Shown piece by piece: positions 8,282 through 15,252 of a DNA stretch of 32,055 bases. The stretch spans positions 64,001-96,055 of the IMG/VR virus record IMGVR_UViG_3300040810_000833; one strand, written 5' to 3'. Position numbers and translations under genes: made by a program. The first letter of the stretch is position 1. Each line of letters begins with the position of its first letter. The notes beneath the pieces are model-generated. The model was not told the origin of the DNA. It did not search any database and worked only from the letters and a program-made list of their open reading frames with translations. This stretch comes from a virus.

Positions 8282-8601
8282 TAGTATTCTTCCTTACTGT
8301 TCTTAACGCACGAGACTTCTTGTATTACATCCCTTAGAGATGTTAAAGCGGTTGATATTTCCCTGTCCCTTCTTGTTATTTCGCTACGCCAAGACTCGTC
8401 TCTTCTGTTTACATCCCGCTTCCACTCTTCACGCTCTTCCCTGTGCATGTTATGAAATTCACCCATAGCTCGCTGAAAAGAGTCGACCCTGTTTGATTCC
8501 TTTTTGTTTCCTGAATAGATCACATAAGCCATAAGTGACATAAGACCAGAAACAACTAGACCAGCCAAACCAAGTTCAGTCGTGAAGAAATTGGATAACA
8601 T
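8281..8601 (-). CDS. Membrane-anchored coiled-coil protein (i-spanin-like topology)
   Basis: 106 aa from the ATG at 8601; a TTG two codons upstream would leave no spacing to the GGGGG ribosome site, so the ATG is preferred. One N-terminal transmembrane helix (LGLAGLVVSGLMSLMAYVIY) is followed by a highly charged Arg/Glu-rich coiled coil (FHNMHREEREEWKRDVNRRD onward). This single-span plus coiled-coil layout is that of inner-membrane spanins, but also of many other small phage proteins; no o-spanin lipoprotein overlaps it. Sits between two probable virion proteins. Confidence 0.65.
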   Translation of the reverse strand: MLSNFFTTELGLAGLVVSGLMSLMAYVIYSGNKKESNRVDSFQRAMGEFHNMHREEREEWKRDVNRRDESWRSEITRRDREISTALTSLRDVIQEVSCVKNSKEEY

Positions 8602-8624
8602 AATCAACCCCCATTTGAAAATGG

Positions 8625-8645
8625 CACGCCGCTATTAACGGCGTG
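8625..8645 (-). terminator. Hairpin terminator candidate after the 8660-9259 gene
   Basis: CACGCCG and CGGCGTG form a perfect 7-bp GC-rich stem with a TTAATAG loop on the minus strand, followed by GCCATTTT. It lies 14 nt after the stop of the 8660-9259 gene and 24 nt before the next ATG. The T-run is short, so strength is uncertain. Confidence 0.65.
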
Positions 8646-8659
8646 TCTATGTGGATTTG

Positions 8660-9259
8660 TCAAGTATTAGCAGGATAATCTAGTTGCTTAGGATCAATCG
8701 CACCATACATAAACGTTAGCTCACCAGGTATTGTTCTGTATGTCACGAATTGACACTGATCACTAGCTGCTACGGCGTTGTTGGTCGTAGAGACGTAATC
8801 GCCATTTCCACTAGAGGGTGGTGTACTCCAACTTGTTCTCTGCCCAGAAATACCAGTATTTCTGAAATATCCAGCTCTATAAGCAGTTCCAAATAGAGAC
8901 CCTTTGGACTTATTAGAGATTGCTGTTTTTGGTCTATTGACAGTCGTTCCGTTGATCAGAATTGCTGTGTTTGCAATATTGTTGATCTTCGTAGCAACGC
9001 CTCTAACAATAAACTGAGATTGTTCATAAGCAAATGTACCTGCGGTGTCTGCTTTTGTTGTGCTAAATGCGTGTGCTGTACCAGACACTTCTTGTACTGT
9101 AGACCTTCTAACTCCATCAACTGAATTGTCGGCAAGGTTAAAAGTTTGTGTGATTGGCCCATTTGTGGTGTCAGTGACTGATGTAATACCAATCATTGTA
9201 CCACCGTCTCGTTTTTCTACGGGGGATGCATTACTGCCTGTTGTGCCATAAATTGCCAT
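8660..9259 (-). CDS. Probable virion structural protein
   Basis: 199 aa, rich in Thr, Ser, Asn, Gly and Ala, without signal peptide or membrane segment. N-terminus MAIYGTTGSNASPVEKRDGG and C-terminus GELTFMYGAIDPKQLDYPAN are compact and polar; the middle has beta-like strands (QSQFIVRGVATKINNIANTA). Composition and even codon use suggest an abundant structural protein, perhaps capsid decoration, but no family is recognised. A small hairpin (9264-9278) covers its ribosome site, and a GC-rich hairpin terminator follows, so it may be a stand-alone, strongly expressed transcript. Confidence 0.6.
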   Translation of the reverse strand: MAIYGTTGSNASPVEKRDGGTMIGITSVTDTTNGPITQTFNLADNSVDGVRRSTVQEVSGTAHAFSTTKADTAGTFAYEQSQFIVRGVATKINNIANTAILINGTTVNRPKTAISNKSKGSLFGTAYRAGYFRNTGISGQRTSWSTPPSSGNGDYVSTTNNAVAASDQCQFVTYRTIPGELTFMYGAIDPKQLDYPANT

Positions 9260-9263
9260 ACTT

Positions 9264-9278
9264 ATGCTCCGAAAGCAT
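9264..9278 (-). promoter_or_regulatory. Hairpin over the ribosome binding site of the 8660-9259 gene
   Basis: On the minus strand ATGCT and AGCAT form a 5-bp stem with loop TTCGG, ending 4 nt before the ATG at 9259. The GGAG Shine-Dalgarno lies across loop and stem, so folding would shape ribosome access or protect the mRNA 5' region. Confidence 0.4.
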
Positions 9279-9333
9279 TTATTTCCTATTGGTCCATAAA
9301 AATTTCAGTCCATTTCCAGTCATTTATACGCCA

Positions 9334-9930
9334 TTACGTTGGTTCTGAGGTTATTATGTTTCCGCCTTTTGTGTTTTTTAGAACCTGTATGTATTGATCA
9401 AATTCATCCTCCGAATCAAAGTCTTCAAGGGTTACACGCTCGGTTCTCCCATCGGGATGAATAAACGCAGCCCATTTTCCGGAGATTAATATTTCTTCTG
9501 ACTCTTCGTAGTTTATTACGTCTTGGTCTTCAAATTCAGACAGATTCAACATCTCGTTGAGCATACGCCTTACCCCACTAAACGAGAAGAAAGTTCGCTC
9601 TATTCCGATAATGAAAGAATACCTTGAAAGACATTTTGCTGCACTTACCCCCTCGCACGCTGATATCTCGGAGAGAATTTGATCTGTGATTTGGAAATTG
9701 CAGTTTGCAACCCATAACTCAAATCTAGAATACGGAGAAAACTCATAGCTTGGTTCATAATATCCAAAAGGAGTTCTTATTTTAAAGTTAACAAATAACT
9801 CATTACTAAAACTTCCAGAATCCTCATCATGCTCAATATATGAGTCTTGAGTTCTATCTGATGAATCCATCTCGACGTCATCATCTGGATCATTTGGATT
9901 GAAAGATTCCCAAGCTATAAGGCGTGACAT
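9334..9930 (-). CDS. Hypothetical acidic protein with a possible ferredoxin-like domain
   Basis: 198 aa. The N-terminal 45 residues are very acidic (NPNDPDDDVEMDSSDRTQDS) and probably disordered. Residues ~60-135 contain two strand-helix units (RFELWVANCNFQITDQILSE; RYSFIIGIERTFFSFSGVRR) that could build a ferredoxin-like fold, with C76, C90 and C99. The C-terminus has a strand pair around GKWAAFIHPDGRTERV. No family recognised. The ATG has GAGG-type context; the next gene upstream is 18 nt away, so they are likely co-transcribed. Confidence 0.6.
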   Translation of the reverse strand: MSRLIAWESFNPNDPDDDVEMDSSDRTQDSYIEHDEDSGSFSNELFVNFKIRTPFGYYEPSYEFSPYSRFELWVANCNFQITDQILSEISACEGVSAAKCLSRYSFIIGIERTFFSFSGVRRMLNEMLNLSEFEDQDVINYEESEEILISGKWAAFIHPDGRTERVTLEDFDSEDEFDQYIQVLKNTKGGNIITSEPT

Positions 9931-9948
9931 ATTTTTACCTCCCTTATT

Positions 9949-10200
9949 CTATTTTCCATATTCATGCGGCGGAATCACTGGTTCCGATACACTACTATAG
10001 TACTCCACAAGCCTAGCTATCGAATCAGTATACTCGGGGTCCTTCCCTTCTTTAAGCATTGATTGCTGAATTGTAAACAGTAGCTTAAACTTTGGAGTCA
10101 AACATATTGTGGCTGCAATAGATGAGAGCGTGTCTAGATCTTCCCCGACCGTAGACACCTTTATATGTCCATCCTCAATTGAAAATGTCATAGATGTCAT
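9949..10200 (-). CDS. Hypothetical protein
   Basis: 83 aa from the ATG at 10200, which has AGGGG 5 nt upstream; a GTG two codons earlier has no spacing to that site. Predicted short beta hairpin (MTFSIEDGHIKVSTVG) then helices (TLSSIAATICLT; IARLVEYYSSV). No signal peptide or motif. It lies between the glycosyltransferase gene and the acidic 198-aa gene with short gaps, so it belongs to the same unit. Function unknown. Confidence 0.55.
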   Translation of the reverse strand: MTSMTFSIEDGHIKVSTVGEDLDTLSSIAATICLTPKFKLLFTIQQSMLKEGKDPEYTDSIARLVEYYSSVSEPVIPPHEYGK

Positions 10201-10209
10201 AAGCACCCC

Positions 10210-11337
10210 TTACAGGTTATTTAGAACCTTCGAAAGTTTTCTTGCTGATTTTTCCCAAGTGTACTCCAACGAAGACAATATCCCTTCGTTGTTTAACATA
10301 AGAGAGCCCTCTTTATGTTTCTTGTGTACAGACCTCATATATTCTACAAACTGATCAATTTCAGAGTCTCCAATTTTACGCCAATCAAAATCTCCATTAA
10401 ACCATTTTCCGTCATACGCTGGCTCGTATCCACTCTGCATATCCACCAAAAGACAATTTGATCGATTACAGAATTCTGTGTGTGCTGTTGCGTCTGTTAT
10501 TATGACATGCCTTCCGCATGCCAGCATTTCTAATGCTTCAAGGTTCCAACCCTCTGCACGGGACGGAAATACGCCGCAGTGTGATGAGTTCATGACTTGT
10601 GCGACTTGAGACTGGGTTTCAAGCCTCGGTATGAAAAATATCTTGTCTTTTAGTTTCGACCGCTTGTACCTATTTACGAATTCATTTATTTCTTCGTTCG
10701 TCATAAAAGCATTTGCTGGCATCATAACTAATGCGACGTCATCATCTTCATTGAACGCTTTATTAAATATATCACTAAGAACGTCATGACCTTTTCTTAT
10801 CTCAAACTTACCAAAATTTGCAAAAACCGTAGTCGATGCATTAAACCCCAAATCACTAATTCCATCTACTTTAAATGGCTGTGGTTTGAACTTTCTTTGG
10901 TCATATCCAAGCGGAACAACTGATGCGGCACGGCTTGACGTACTTTCAATCACTCCCTTGGCCCACTGAGAGCAAACAATAAGATGATCTGGATTTCCCA
11001 AAGAATGAAGCTCTACTTCATTGAATGACTCAAGCTCAAATATCGGGAAGCCAACTCTAGGTCCTTTCCCGTAGAATGCACCAAGGTCGTTTTGGTGCCA
11101 TATTTTAAGACATGGTGCATCATAGAAGTAGTCGTTCCGAGAGATGGCCGGAAGTATACTTTCGACCATCTCCGGATCTGGATCATTCCTTCCGATCGGA
11201 GCATGCCTTATGTCATGTCCAACCAAAAGTAGATTGCTCATGAAATACGAAGAGACATACCCATACGAAGTCCTATTTATTGGACAGTTCATATTAAGCC
11301 TTGCAGGTATTGAAGTCAATACACTTTGATCGCTCAT
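10210..11337 (-). CDS. GT4-type (GT-B fold) glycosyltransferase
   Basis: 375 aa. The C-terminal half shows the GT4 signature: FGKFEIRKGHDVLSDIF (phosphate-contacting R181/K182), FIPRLETQSQVAQVMNSSHC, and the E-x7-E motif SRAEGWNLEALE (E262, E270) followed by ML-ACGRHVIITDATAHTEF. The N-terminal half starts with a Gly-rich acceptor-domain segment (INRTSYGYVSSYFMSNLL). It transfers a sugar from an NDP donor, but sugar and acceptor are not readable. As a soluble phage enzyme it may glycosylate virion protein, modified DNA or host envelope. It is separate from, and opposite in strand to, the GT cluster at 12.7-18.1 kb. The ATG lies just after the small basic protein gene. Confidence 0.9.
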   Translation of the reverse strand: MSDQSVLTSIPARLNMNCPINRTSYGYVSSYFMSNLLLVGHDIRHAPIGRNDPDPEMVESILPAISRNDYFYDAPCLKIWHQNDLGAFYGKGPRVGFPIFELESFNEVELHSLGNPDHLIVCSQWAKGVIESTSSRAASVVPLGYDQRKFKPQPFKVDGISDLGFNASTTVFANFGKFEIRKGHDVLSDIFNKAFNEDDDVALVMMPANAFMTNEEINEFVNRYKRSKLKDKIFFIPRLETQSQVAQVMNSSHCGVFPSRAEGWNLEALEMLACGRHVIITDATAHTEFCNRSNCLLVDMQSGYEPAYDGKWFNGDFDWRKIGDSEIDQFVEYMRSVHKKHKEGSLMLNNEGILSSLEYTWEKSARKLSKVLNNL

Positions 11338-11344
11338 GGCTCAT

Positions 11345-11518
11345 TTACCTCTCGTTGATTATTGGTGAAACCCTTTCTTGGGAGGCCGATATCGCGTTGG
11401 ATATTTGCTCTTCAGCACTTCTCTCTTCTCTGAGAGCCCTTCTTTTTTTGAGTACTTTTTTTCTTGAGTTTCTCTCTCTCGCTTTTCGTTTCGCGAATTG
11501 CCGTTTAGATTTACTCAT
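11345..11518 (-). CDS. Small Arg/Lys-rich basic protein
   Basis: 57 aa, start at 11518 overlapping the ssb stop (TGATG), stop TAA 7 nt before the glycosyltransferase ATG. The first ~35 residues are almost wholly basic and helical (MSKSKRQFAKRKARERNSRK, then KVLKKRRALREERS), followed by a short polar tail. Such proteins often bind RNA or DNA; the tight coupling to ssb supports a nucleic-acid role, but this is inference. There is faint similarity in character to ribosomal protein S21. Confidence 0.65.
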   Translation of the reverse strand: MSKSKRQFAKRKARERNSRKKVLKKRRALREERSAEEQISNAISASQERVSPIINER

Positions 11519-11853
11519 CAAAAATCAGACCCGCCCTGTTGTTCAATCCTGACCGGCTTATAAATCTTCTGAATATCGTTTACATAAATAACCGTTTCAG
11601 AACCCGCCGTTTGATCTTCTCTTGTAAATTCCTCGGTTACAAGACGTCCGTTGACATAAACCTTGTCACCCTTAACGATTGAGAAATAGTTGATCTCGCC
11701 AGCCTGTCTTCCAAACAACTTGCATGTGATGTACAGCGTCTGTTTTGATTCTTCGCGTCCAGAGTTGACGGCAACTCTTAGTCGCCCAACGCCTCCGTCG
11801 CCGTAAATTTTTGGATCGCTCGTTACATTCCCGATTAAAGTTACCTGATTCAT
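11518..11853 (-). CDS. ssb: Single-stranded DNA-binding protein (OB fold)
   Basis: 111 aa. The opening MNQVTLIGNVTSDPKIYGDG is the canonical SSB start (VxLxGNLxxDPE-like), followed by RLRVAVNSGREESKQTLYIT, CKLFGRQAG and KGDKVYVNGRLVTEEFT, the OB-fold strands of bacterial/phage SSBs. The C-terminus (PVRIEQQGGSDF) keeps an acidic-Phe end like the DDDIPF protein-interaction tip but is short. It would coat ssDNA during replication. AAGGAAG lies upstream of the ATG; a T-rich terminator (11874-11902) ends 20 nt before the start, so expression may depend on read-through. Confidence 0.9.
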   Translation of the reverse strand: MNQVTLIGNVTSDPKIYGDGGVGRLRVAVNSGREESKQTLYITCKLFGRQAGEINYFSIVKGDKVYVNGRLVTEEFTREDQTAGSETVIYVNDIQKIYKPVRIEQQGGSDF

Positions 11854-11873
11854 TTTCTTCCTTTCTTCTTTGT

Positions 11874-11902
11874 AAAAAAAATCGAGGCCGTTAAGCCCCG
11901 AT
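11874..11902 (-). terminator. Rho-independent terminator between 11927-12229 gene and ssb
   Basis: Minus strand: ATCGGGGC and GCCTCGAT pair (one mismatch) around a TTAACG loop, then eight T. The tract ends about 20 nt upstream of the ssb ATG, leaving no room for a promoter in between. Confidence 0.8.
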
Positions 11903-11926
11903 TCATATTCTCACGACTTCAATCTA

Positions 11927-12229
11927 TCAGGAAAGAACCTTTCGGATTTTTCCGTTCACAACCTGTGAATGACCTCGATTGTCTCGGGAGTAAATTGCGT
12001 CAGCGAGCGTTGAACCCATTTTGATTGCTTTTGCTGCACGCCGTGTGTCACGCTTAGTATTTCTAAACGTTTGCCCAGTAATGCTCTGTGCAACCGCAGT
12101 TACTGGGTTAAAAACCACTCCCTTTAGGGCACGCTTGTTGCTTGTGGCTGTGTGCCCTCCACGGTCATTGCTCCATGAGTAACTTACACGAGCGTCTCGA
12201 AGTGCGTCCAAAAACTGAGCCTGGTTCAT
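11927..12229 (-). CDS. Hypothetical basic phage protein
   Basis: 100 aa, not recognised. It is basic and rich in Arg, Asn and Thr: DARVSYSWSNDRGGHTATSN, FRNTKRDTRRAAKAIKMG, then DNRGHSQVVNGKIRKVL. No membrane segment or cysteines. AAGGAAAAG lies just upstream of the ATG. A TATAAT-like hexamer at 12274-12279 stands ~45 nt upstream, and the gene is followed by a strong terminator, so it may be a monocistronic early transcript. A nucleic-acid-binding role is possible from charge alone. Confidence 0.6.
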   Translation of the reverse strand: MNQAQFLDALRDARVSYSWSNDRGGHTATSNKRALKGVVFNPVTAVAQSITGQTFRNTKRDTRRAAKAIKMGSTLADAIYSRDNRGHSQVVNGKIRKVLS

Positions 12230-12328
12230 CTCTTTTCCTTTCTTTAGAGTTTTGTTAAGTGATTCACTGAGTTATTATACCGAGAACACCTCGGGTCGCG
12301 TTCGGTTTTTCTGAAAAACAAAAAAAAA

Positions 12329-12508
12329 TCATCTGATTTCTTGTGTTTTTGGATATACTGTATTGTCGGTTGTTGGTAGTCCGGCATACAGCCACTGTTG
12401 GCAAGTCAAAACCATCAAGCTGTTGGGCGTAGGCGTAATAATGTCAGCTAAAGAACCTCCAACGGCATGAATACCTCGATGGTTCCGTGCAGACGGGTAA
12501 TGATTCAT
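12329..12508 (-). CDS. Possible 59-aa protein in the divergent intergenic region
   Basis: An open frame from ATG 12508 to TGA 12329 with GAGGTG 4-5 nt upstream. The product starts MNHYPSARNHRGIHAVGG and ends GLPTTDNTVYPKTQEIR; no family is recognised. It is followed by nine T. The same DNA also holds long-range complementarity (AACCATC with GATGGTT, AGCTG with CAGCT), so it could instead or additionally be a structured RNA. The coding reading is favoured by the ribosome site and by its place at the head of the minus-strand unit. Confidence 0.45.
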   Translation of the reverse strand: MNHYPSARNHRGIHAVGGSLADIITPTPNSLMVLTCQQWLYAGLPTTDNTVYPKTQEIR

Positions 12509-12662
12509 GTCACCTCAGCAGTTTTTTCTTTATTTTCTGAGCTTTAATTATATTCTAAATCGCAGGATAAACACTATCTAATATAACTTCATCCTTTACC
12601 GATGAATAAAGATTAACACAAAGTTAAATATAAAATGAACTGTAAAAGAGAAAGGTTTAGTA
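12509..12662. promoter_or_regulatory. Divergent intergenic control region
   Basis: 154 bp of very AT-rich DNA between the leftward (12508) and rightward (12663) genes. A minus-strand TATAAT lies at 12547-12552 without a good -35. A small hairpin, TTCATC-CTTTACC-GATGAA, lies just before the plus-strand leader, and AAAGG precedes the ATG at 12663. Promoters for both directions are expected here, but only the leftward -10 is convincing. Confidence 0.45.
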
Positions 12663-13409
12663 ATGGATAAACAGGTAGAGATAATCACTTCAGTGTATGC
12701 AGGGAGAAGATTCATAAGAAAGTTCCTAGAGAACATAACGGCACAGACAGTGTTTGATAGGTGTGAACTGTTCTTGCTTGGGGCAAATAGTCCAGACGAA
12801 GAGTATGAAAGTGATGTGATACGTGAATTTCAACAAAATCACAAAAATATCAGGTATGAGACATTGACACACGACCCAGGATTGTATAATTGCTGGAACC
12901 TTATGATTCAGGGGTCAGATTCAAACTTCATTACAAATGCAAACTTGGATGATCGACTTCATCGAGAATCAATAGAGCGTCATCTTTCCCTTTTACAGAA
13001 TGAAGATGACATTGATGTTGCATATTGTGTAAATTACGTATCGGAAAGTCATATTGATGATGCGGAAGATTGTCCTGTCGGTCTTGGTTTATTTCCAACT
13101 GCTGAATTTAGCTTGCATGAGTTGAGTCATTCGAATCTTCCTCACAATCATCCTGTGTGGAGGAGAAGTCTTCACGAAAAATTTGGTTATTTCTCTTCTG
13201 AGTTTGTTTCTGGTAGCGATTGGGAGTTTTGGTTAAGGTGTGCATATGGTGGTGCAAAAATGAAGTTGATTAACGATATTCTTGGTTTTTATTATAAAAA
13301 CCCAAAGGGTATATCTACCGATCCTGAAAATATGAGTAGAAACATTGCTGAGGTCAGAGAGATACACGAAAGATATCGTAGAATCGCAAAAGATATGGGT
13401 TGGGGCTAG
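12663..13409 (+). CDS. GT2-type (GT-A fold) glycosyltransferase
   Basis: 248 aa. It begins with the nucleotide-binding strand of GT2 enzymes (VEIITSVYAGRRFIRKFLEN), has the metal-binding DxD region NANLDDRLHRESIE (D96, D97) and the catalytic acceptor region SGSDWEFWLRCA near residue 180. Length fits single-domain GT2 enzymes. Sugar and acceptor are unknown. First gene of the rightward unit, with three further glycosyltransferases downstream at 15.8-18.1 kb, so probably part of one glycan or modification pathway. Confidence 0.88.
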   Translation: MDKQVEIITSVYAGRRFIRKFLENITAQTVFDRCELFLLGANSPDEEYESDVIREFQQNHKNIRYETLTHDPGLYNCWNLMIQGSDSNFITNANLDDRLHRESIERHLSLLQNEDDIDVAYCVNYVSESHIDDAEDCPVGLGLFPTAEFSLHELSHSNLPHNHPVWRRSLHEKFGYFSSEFVSGSDWEFWLRCAYGGAKMKLINDILGFYYKNPKGISTDPENMSRNIAEVREIHERYRRIAKDMGWG

Positions 13410-13494
13410 AAAATTAAATTATCTTATCGGGTCGCAAACAATGCCTAGAATCATATCTGGTATCAGGTCTTGGATCAGATCTGGGAGGAAACCA

Positions 13495-13668
13495 ATGAAA
13501 ACAGCTAATCAAACCAAGGTTCGGGTCATGAGTCAGGTCAGGAATCAGGCCTGCCTTCAGGTTCGGAATCAGGCCTGTTCTCAGGTCTGGCTTCAGGTCG
13601 GGAGTCAGGTCTGGCTTCAGGTCAGGAATCAGGTCGAGGAGGAAATTAAGGAAATGACAAATGACTGA
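13495..13668 (+). CDS. QVxx-tetrapeptide repeat protein, copy 1
   Basis: 57 aa. The ATG at 13495 has GGGAGGA 5 nt upstream. The shared leader MKTAN is followed by about ten tetrapeptides of form Q-V/A-x-x (SQVRNQACLQVRNQACSQVW) written in 12-nt DNA units beginning CAGGTC or CAGGCC, then a non-repeat acidic tail (EEEIKEMTND). Pairs of units are themselves repeated (QVRNQACL/QVRNQACS, QVWLQVGS/QVWLQVRN). Degenerate units continue upstream of the start (13464-13490) and have become its ribosome site. The stop overlaps the next gene by 8 nt. Four relatives lie at 28833, 29045, 30262 and 31885. Function unknown. Confidence 0.65.
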   Translation: MKTANQTKVRVMSQVRNQACLQVRNQACSQVWLQVGSQVWLQVRNQVEEEIKEMTND

Positions 13669-13855
13669 TCTAAAGATCATAGACGAACTTATAATTCTTA
13701 TGAAGAAACCGGACCAGTCTTGGCAAGAATTTGAAAATAGTTACAACACAACTCAAAAAGCTATGATGCGTTTAAGAACCGCTTATCTAAGCGGTGAAAT
13801 GGACCAGATTACTGCTAGTTTAGCAATTTACTTTGAAGGAAAGGAAAAGATATGA
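13661..13855 (+). CDS. Small hypothetical protein
   Basis: 64 aa, helical and without special motifs (MTDLKIIDELIILMKKPDQS, then TTQKAMMRLRTAYLSGEMDQ). Its start lies inside the end of the repeat-protein gene, and its stop overlaps the next ATG (ATGA), placing it in a chain of translationally coupled mini-genes. The AAGGAAATG before its start can serve as ribosome site. Not recognised. Confidence 0.6.
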   Translation: MTDLKIIDELIILMKKPDQSWQEFENSYNTTQKAMMRLRTAYLSGEMDQITASLAIYFEGKEKI

Positions 13856-14100
13856 AATTTCGTCGCGTTAGAGTAAATCCTCAAACCGGACAATTTTACC
13901 CGCACCCTCAAGGATTTGCTGGTATTGGCATCCATGCTTTAGAATCAGACAGGTGGATGACGATAGAGGAAATCATGGATGCTCATAAGAAATATTGTGA
14001 AGATCAAGATATAGGAGATGTTCCGCCGACATGGGGTGAGCTAATTAGAGATTTAGGACTATTTATTTGTTTTCATATGGTGGAGGTTTTCGATGATTGA
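13852..14100 (+). CDS. Small hypothetical protein
   Basis: 82 aa. N-terminus MKFRRVRVNPQTGQFYPHPQ, middle with LESDRWMTIEEIMDAHKKYC, and a hydrophobic C-terminal stretch (LIRDLGLFICFHMVEVF) too mixed for a sure membrane helix. The ATGA overlap with the previous gene and AAAGGAAAAG before the ATG support translation. No family recognised. Confidence 0.6.
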   Translation: MKFRRVRVNPQTGQFYPHPQGFAGIGIHALESDRWMTIEEIMDAHKKYCEDQDIGDVPPTWGELIRDLGLFICFHMVEVFDD

Positions 14101-14115
14101 ACAAAAAAGGATCTG

Positions 14116-14208
14116 ATGATTCGATTCGAAGACATGCTAACTGAGCGACAAAAGGCAATGTGGGCACAGACACTTGAGGACGAAGAAATCATAGGATTTG
14201 ATGAATGA
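14116..14208 (+). CDS. Possible 30-aa micro-protein
   Basis: ATG at 14116 with AAGGA four bases upstream; product MIRFEDMLTERQKAMWAQTL followed by an acidic tail EDEEIIGFDE. Its stop overlaps the next start (ATGAATGA), continuing the coupled chain. Nothing else supports it, and no function can be given. Confidence 0.45.
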   Translation: MIRFEDMLTERQKAMWAQTLEDEEIIGFDE

Positions 14209-14449
14209 AATGGAAAGTCATTATGAAACCGGCATCGCCGGAAGGAATTTACAAATGAGTTTACAAGATCAATCAGAAAATTTAGAACAAATTAAATTAA
14301 TATGTACCAAACACAAAGAAGAACTAAAACAAAAGGCTCTTAGCATGGTTTGGAGACAAGATCAAGAGCAAGGGGAAGGGTGGTCTGACGATTCTTATTC
14401 TATAGCCGATATTATGGTAAAATTTTATTTAGAATTGGTAAATGAATAA
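14201..14449 (+). CDS. Small hypothetical protein, alternative starts
   Basis: 82 aa from the ATG at 14201, which overlaps the preceding stop. An internal ATG at 14255 (product beginning MSLQDQSENLEQIKLICTKH) has a better AAGGAA ribosome site 8 nt upstream, directly after a small CCGGC-ATC-GCCGG hairpin (14229-14241), so the shorter 64-aa form is also likely. The protein is mainly helical and charged (KHKEELKQKALSMVWRQDQE). Not recognised. Confidence 0.55.
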   Translation: MNEMESHYETGIAGRNLQMSLQDQSENLEQIKLICTKHKEELKQKALSMVWRQDQEQGEGWSDDSYSIADIMVKFYLELVNE

Positions 14450-14452
14450 CAA

Positions 14453-14677
14453 ATGAAAACTCTTAATCTAATTATCAACAGTTGTAGCGAATGCCCTTTT
14501 TCTTATAAAGAAGAATATGATGATGTCGGTGTTGATTTTGGTATGTCTTATTATTGTTCTAAAAAAGCCGATCATGTTGGAGTAGACCATATCAAGAGTA
14601 AGTATAAGCCACATGAACACCGTCCAATGACTAAAGAAGAAAACGAAACAATGATAAGAAAGGATTGTCCCCTATGA
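14453..14677 (+). CDS. Small Cys-rich protein, probable metal-binding
   Basis: 74 aa with C11-x2-C14 (SCSECPFSYKEE), C35 (YYCSKKADH) and C72 in the terminal DCPL; this spacing is reminiscent of small phage zinc- or iron-sulphur-binding proteins with a C-terminal CPL end. No other motif. AAGGA precedes the following gene start, whose ATGA overlaps this stop. Role unknown. Confidence 0.6.
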   Translation: MKTLNLIINSCSECPFSYKEEYDDVGVDFGMSYYCSKKADHVGVDHIKSKYKPHEHRPMTKEENETMIRKDCPL

Positions 14678-15057
14678 AAGAACCGTCTAAAAAAAACAAC
14701 AAAATGAGAGAAATTAAGTTTAGATTTTGGGATGCCCGTAGCGATGAATGGTGTGACTCAGAAAACTGGCTCCCATCAGATGTTCGCTTTGATGTAAATG
14801 AAACCTTTGAACTGGCACTCAAGGACGGGATTGTTGTCCAACAGTATACTGGACTTAAAGACAAGAAAGGTCGAGAGATTTATGAGGGCGATTTAATTAT
14901 ATCAGATCATTGGGCTTCGCAAGAACCATTAGTAGTTAGCTGGGATAAAGACGCCTGTAAATTTTACGCTTCACTTTCAACTGGTGGAGAATACATTGAT
15001 ATGGACGAGGCTAGTAAACTGGTGGTCGGTAATATTTTTGAAGGAGTTGATAAATGA
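14674..15057 (+). CDS. YopX-family protein
   Basis: 127 aa from the ATG at 14674 (ATGA overlap, AAAGGA 9 nt upstream). The motif order MREIKFRFWD (near residue 11), then VVQQYTGLKDKKGREIYEGD and the C-terminal VVGNIFE is diagnostic of the YopX family, widespread in temperate and lytic phages and named after Bacillus phage SPbeta YopX. The molecular function of the family is unknown. It ends with FEGVDK, a tail whose DNA also forms the ribosome site of the next gene. Confidence 0.88.
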   Translation: MKEPSKKNNKMREIKFRFWDARSDEWCDSENWLPSDVRFDVNETFELALKDGIVVQQYTGLKDKKGREIYEGDLIISDHWASQEPLVVSWDKDACKFYASLSTGGEYIDMDEASKLVVGNIFEGVDK

Positions 15058-15251
15058 GTGAAGGAAAAGCAGAAACGAATAACGAACTTGAAAGATTCAA
15101 AGTAGAAGTAGCAGAATTATTTATAAATAGCACAAGAAGCAGATGTTCGTGGAAAGGAGCTGCCGGATGCGGTGGGTATAAAAAATGGGAAGCGGAATTG
15201 TTAAGAATGTGTGGTTATGAATACGCTGATGGAGAATGGAGCAAGGTTTAG
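15054..15251 (+). CDS. Small hypothetical protein
   Basis: 65 aa. It starts at the ATGA overlap with the YopX-like gene, with GAAGGAG 8 nt upstream encoded inside the previous reading frame. The product has a charged helical first half (NNELERFKVEVAELFINSTR) and a Cys/Gly/Trp-rich second half (RCSWKGAAGCGGYKKWEAEL). Two or three Cys could bind metal, but no family is recognised. Confidence 0.6.
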   Translation: MSEGKAETNNELERFKVEVAELFINSTRSRCSWKGAAGCGGYKKWEAELLRMCGYEYADGEWSKV

Positions 15252-15252
15252 G

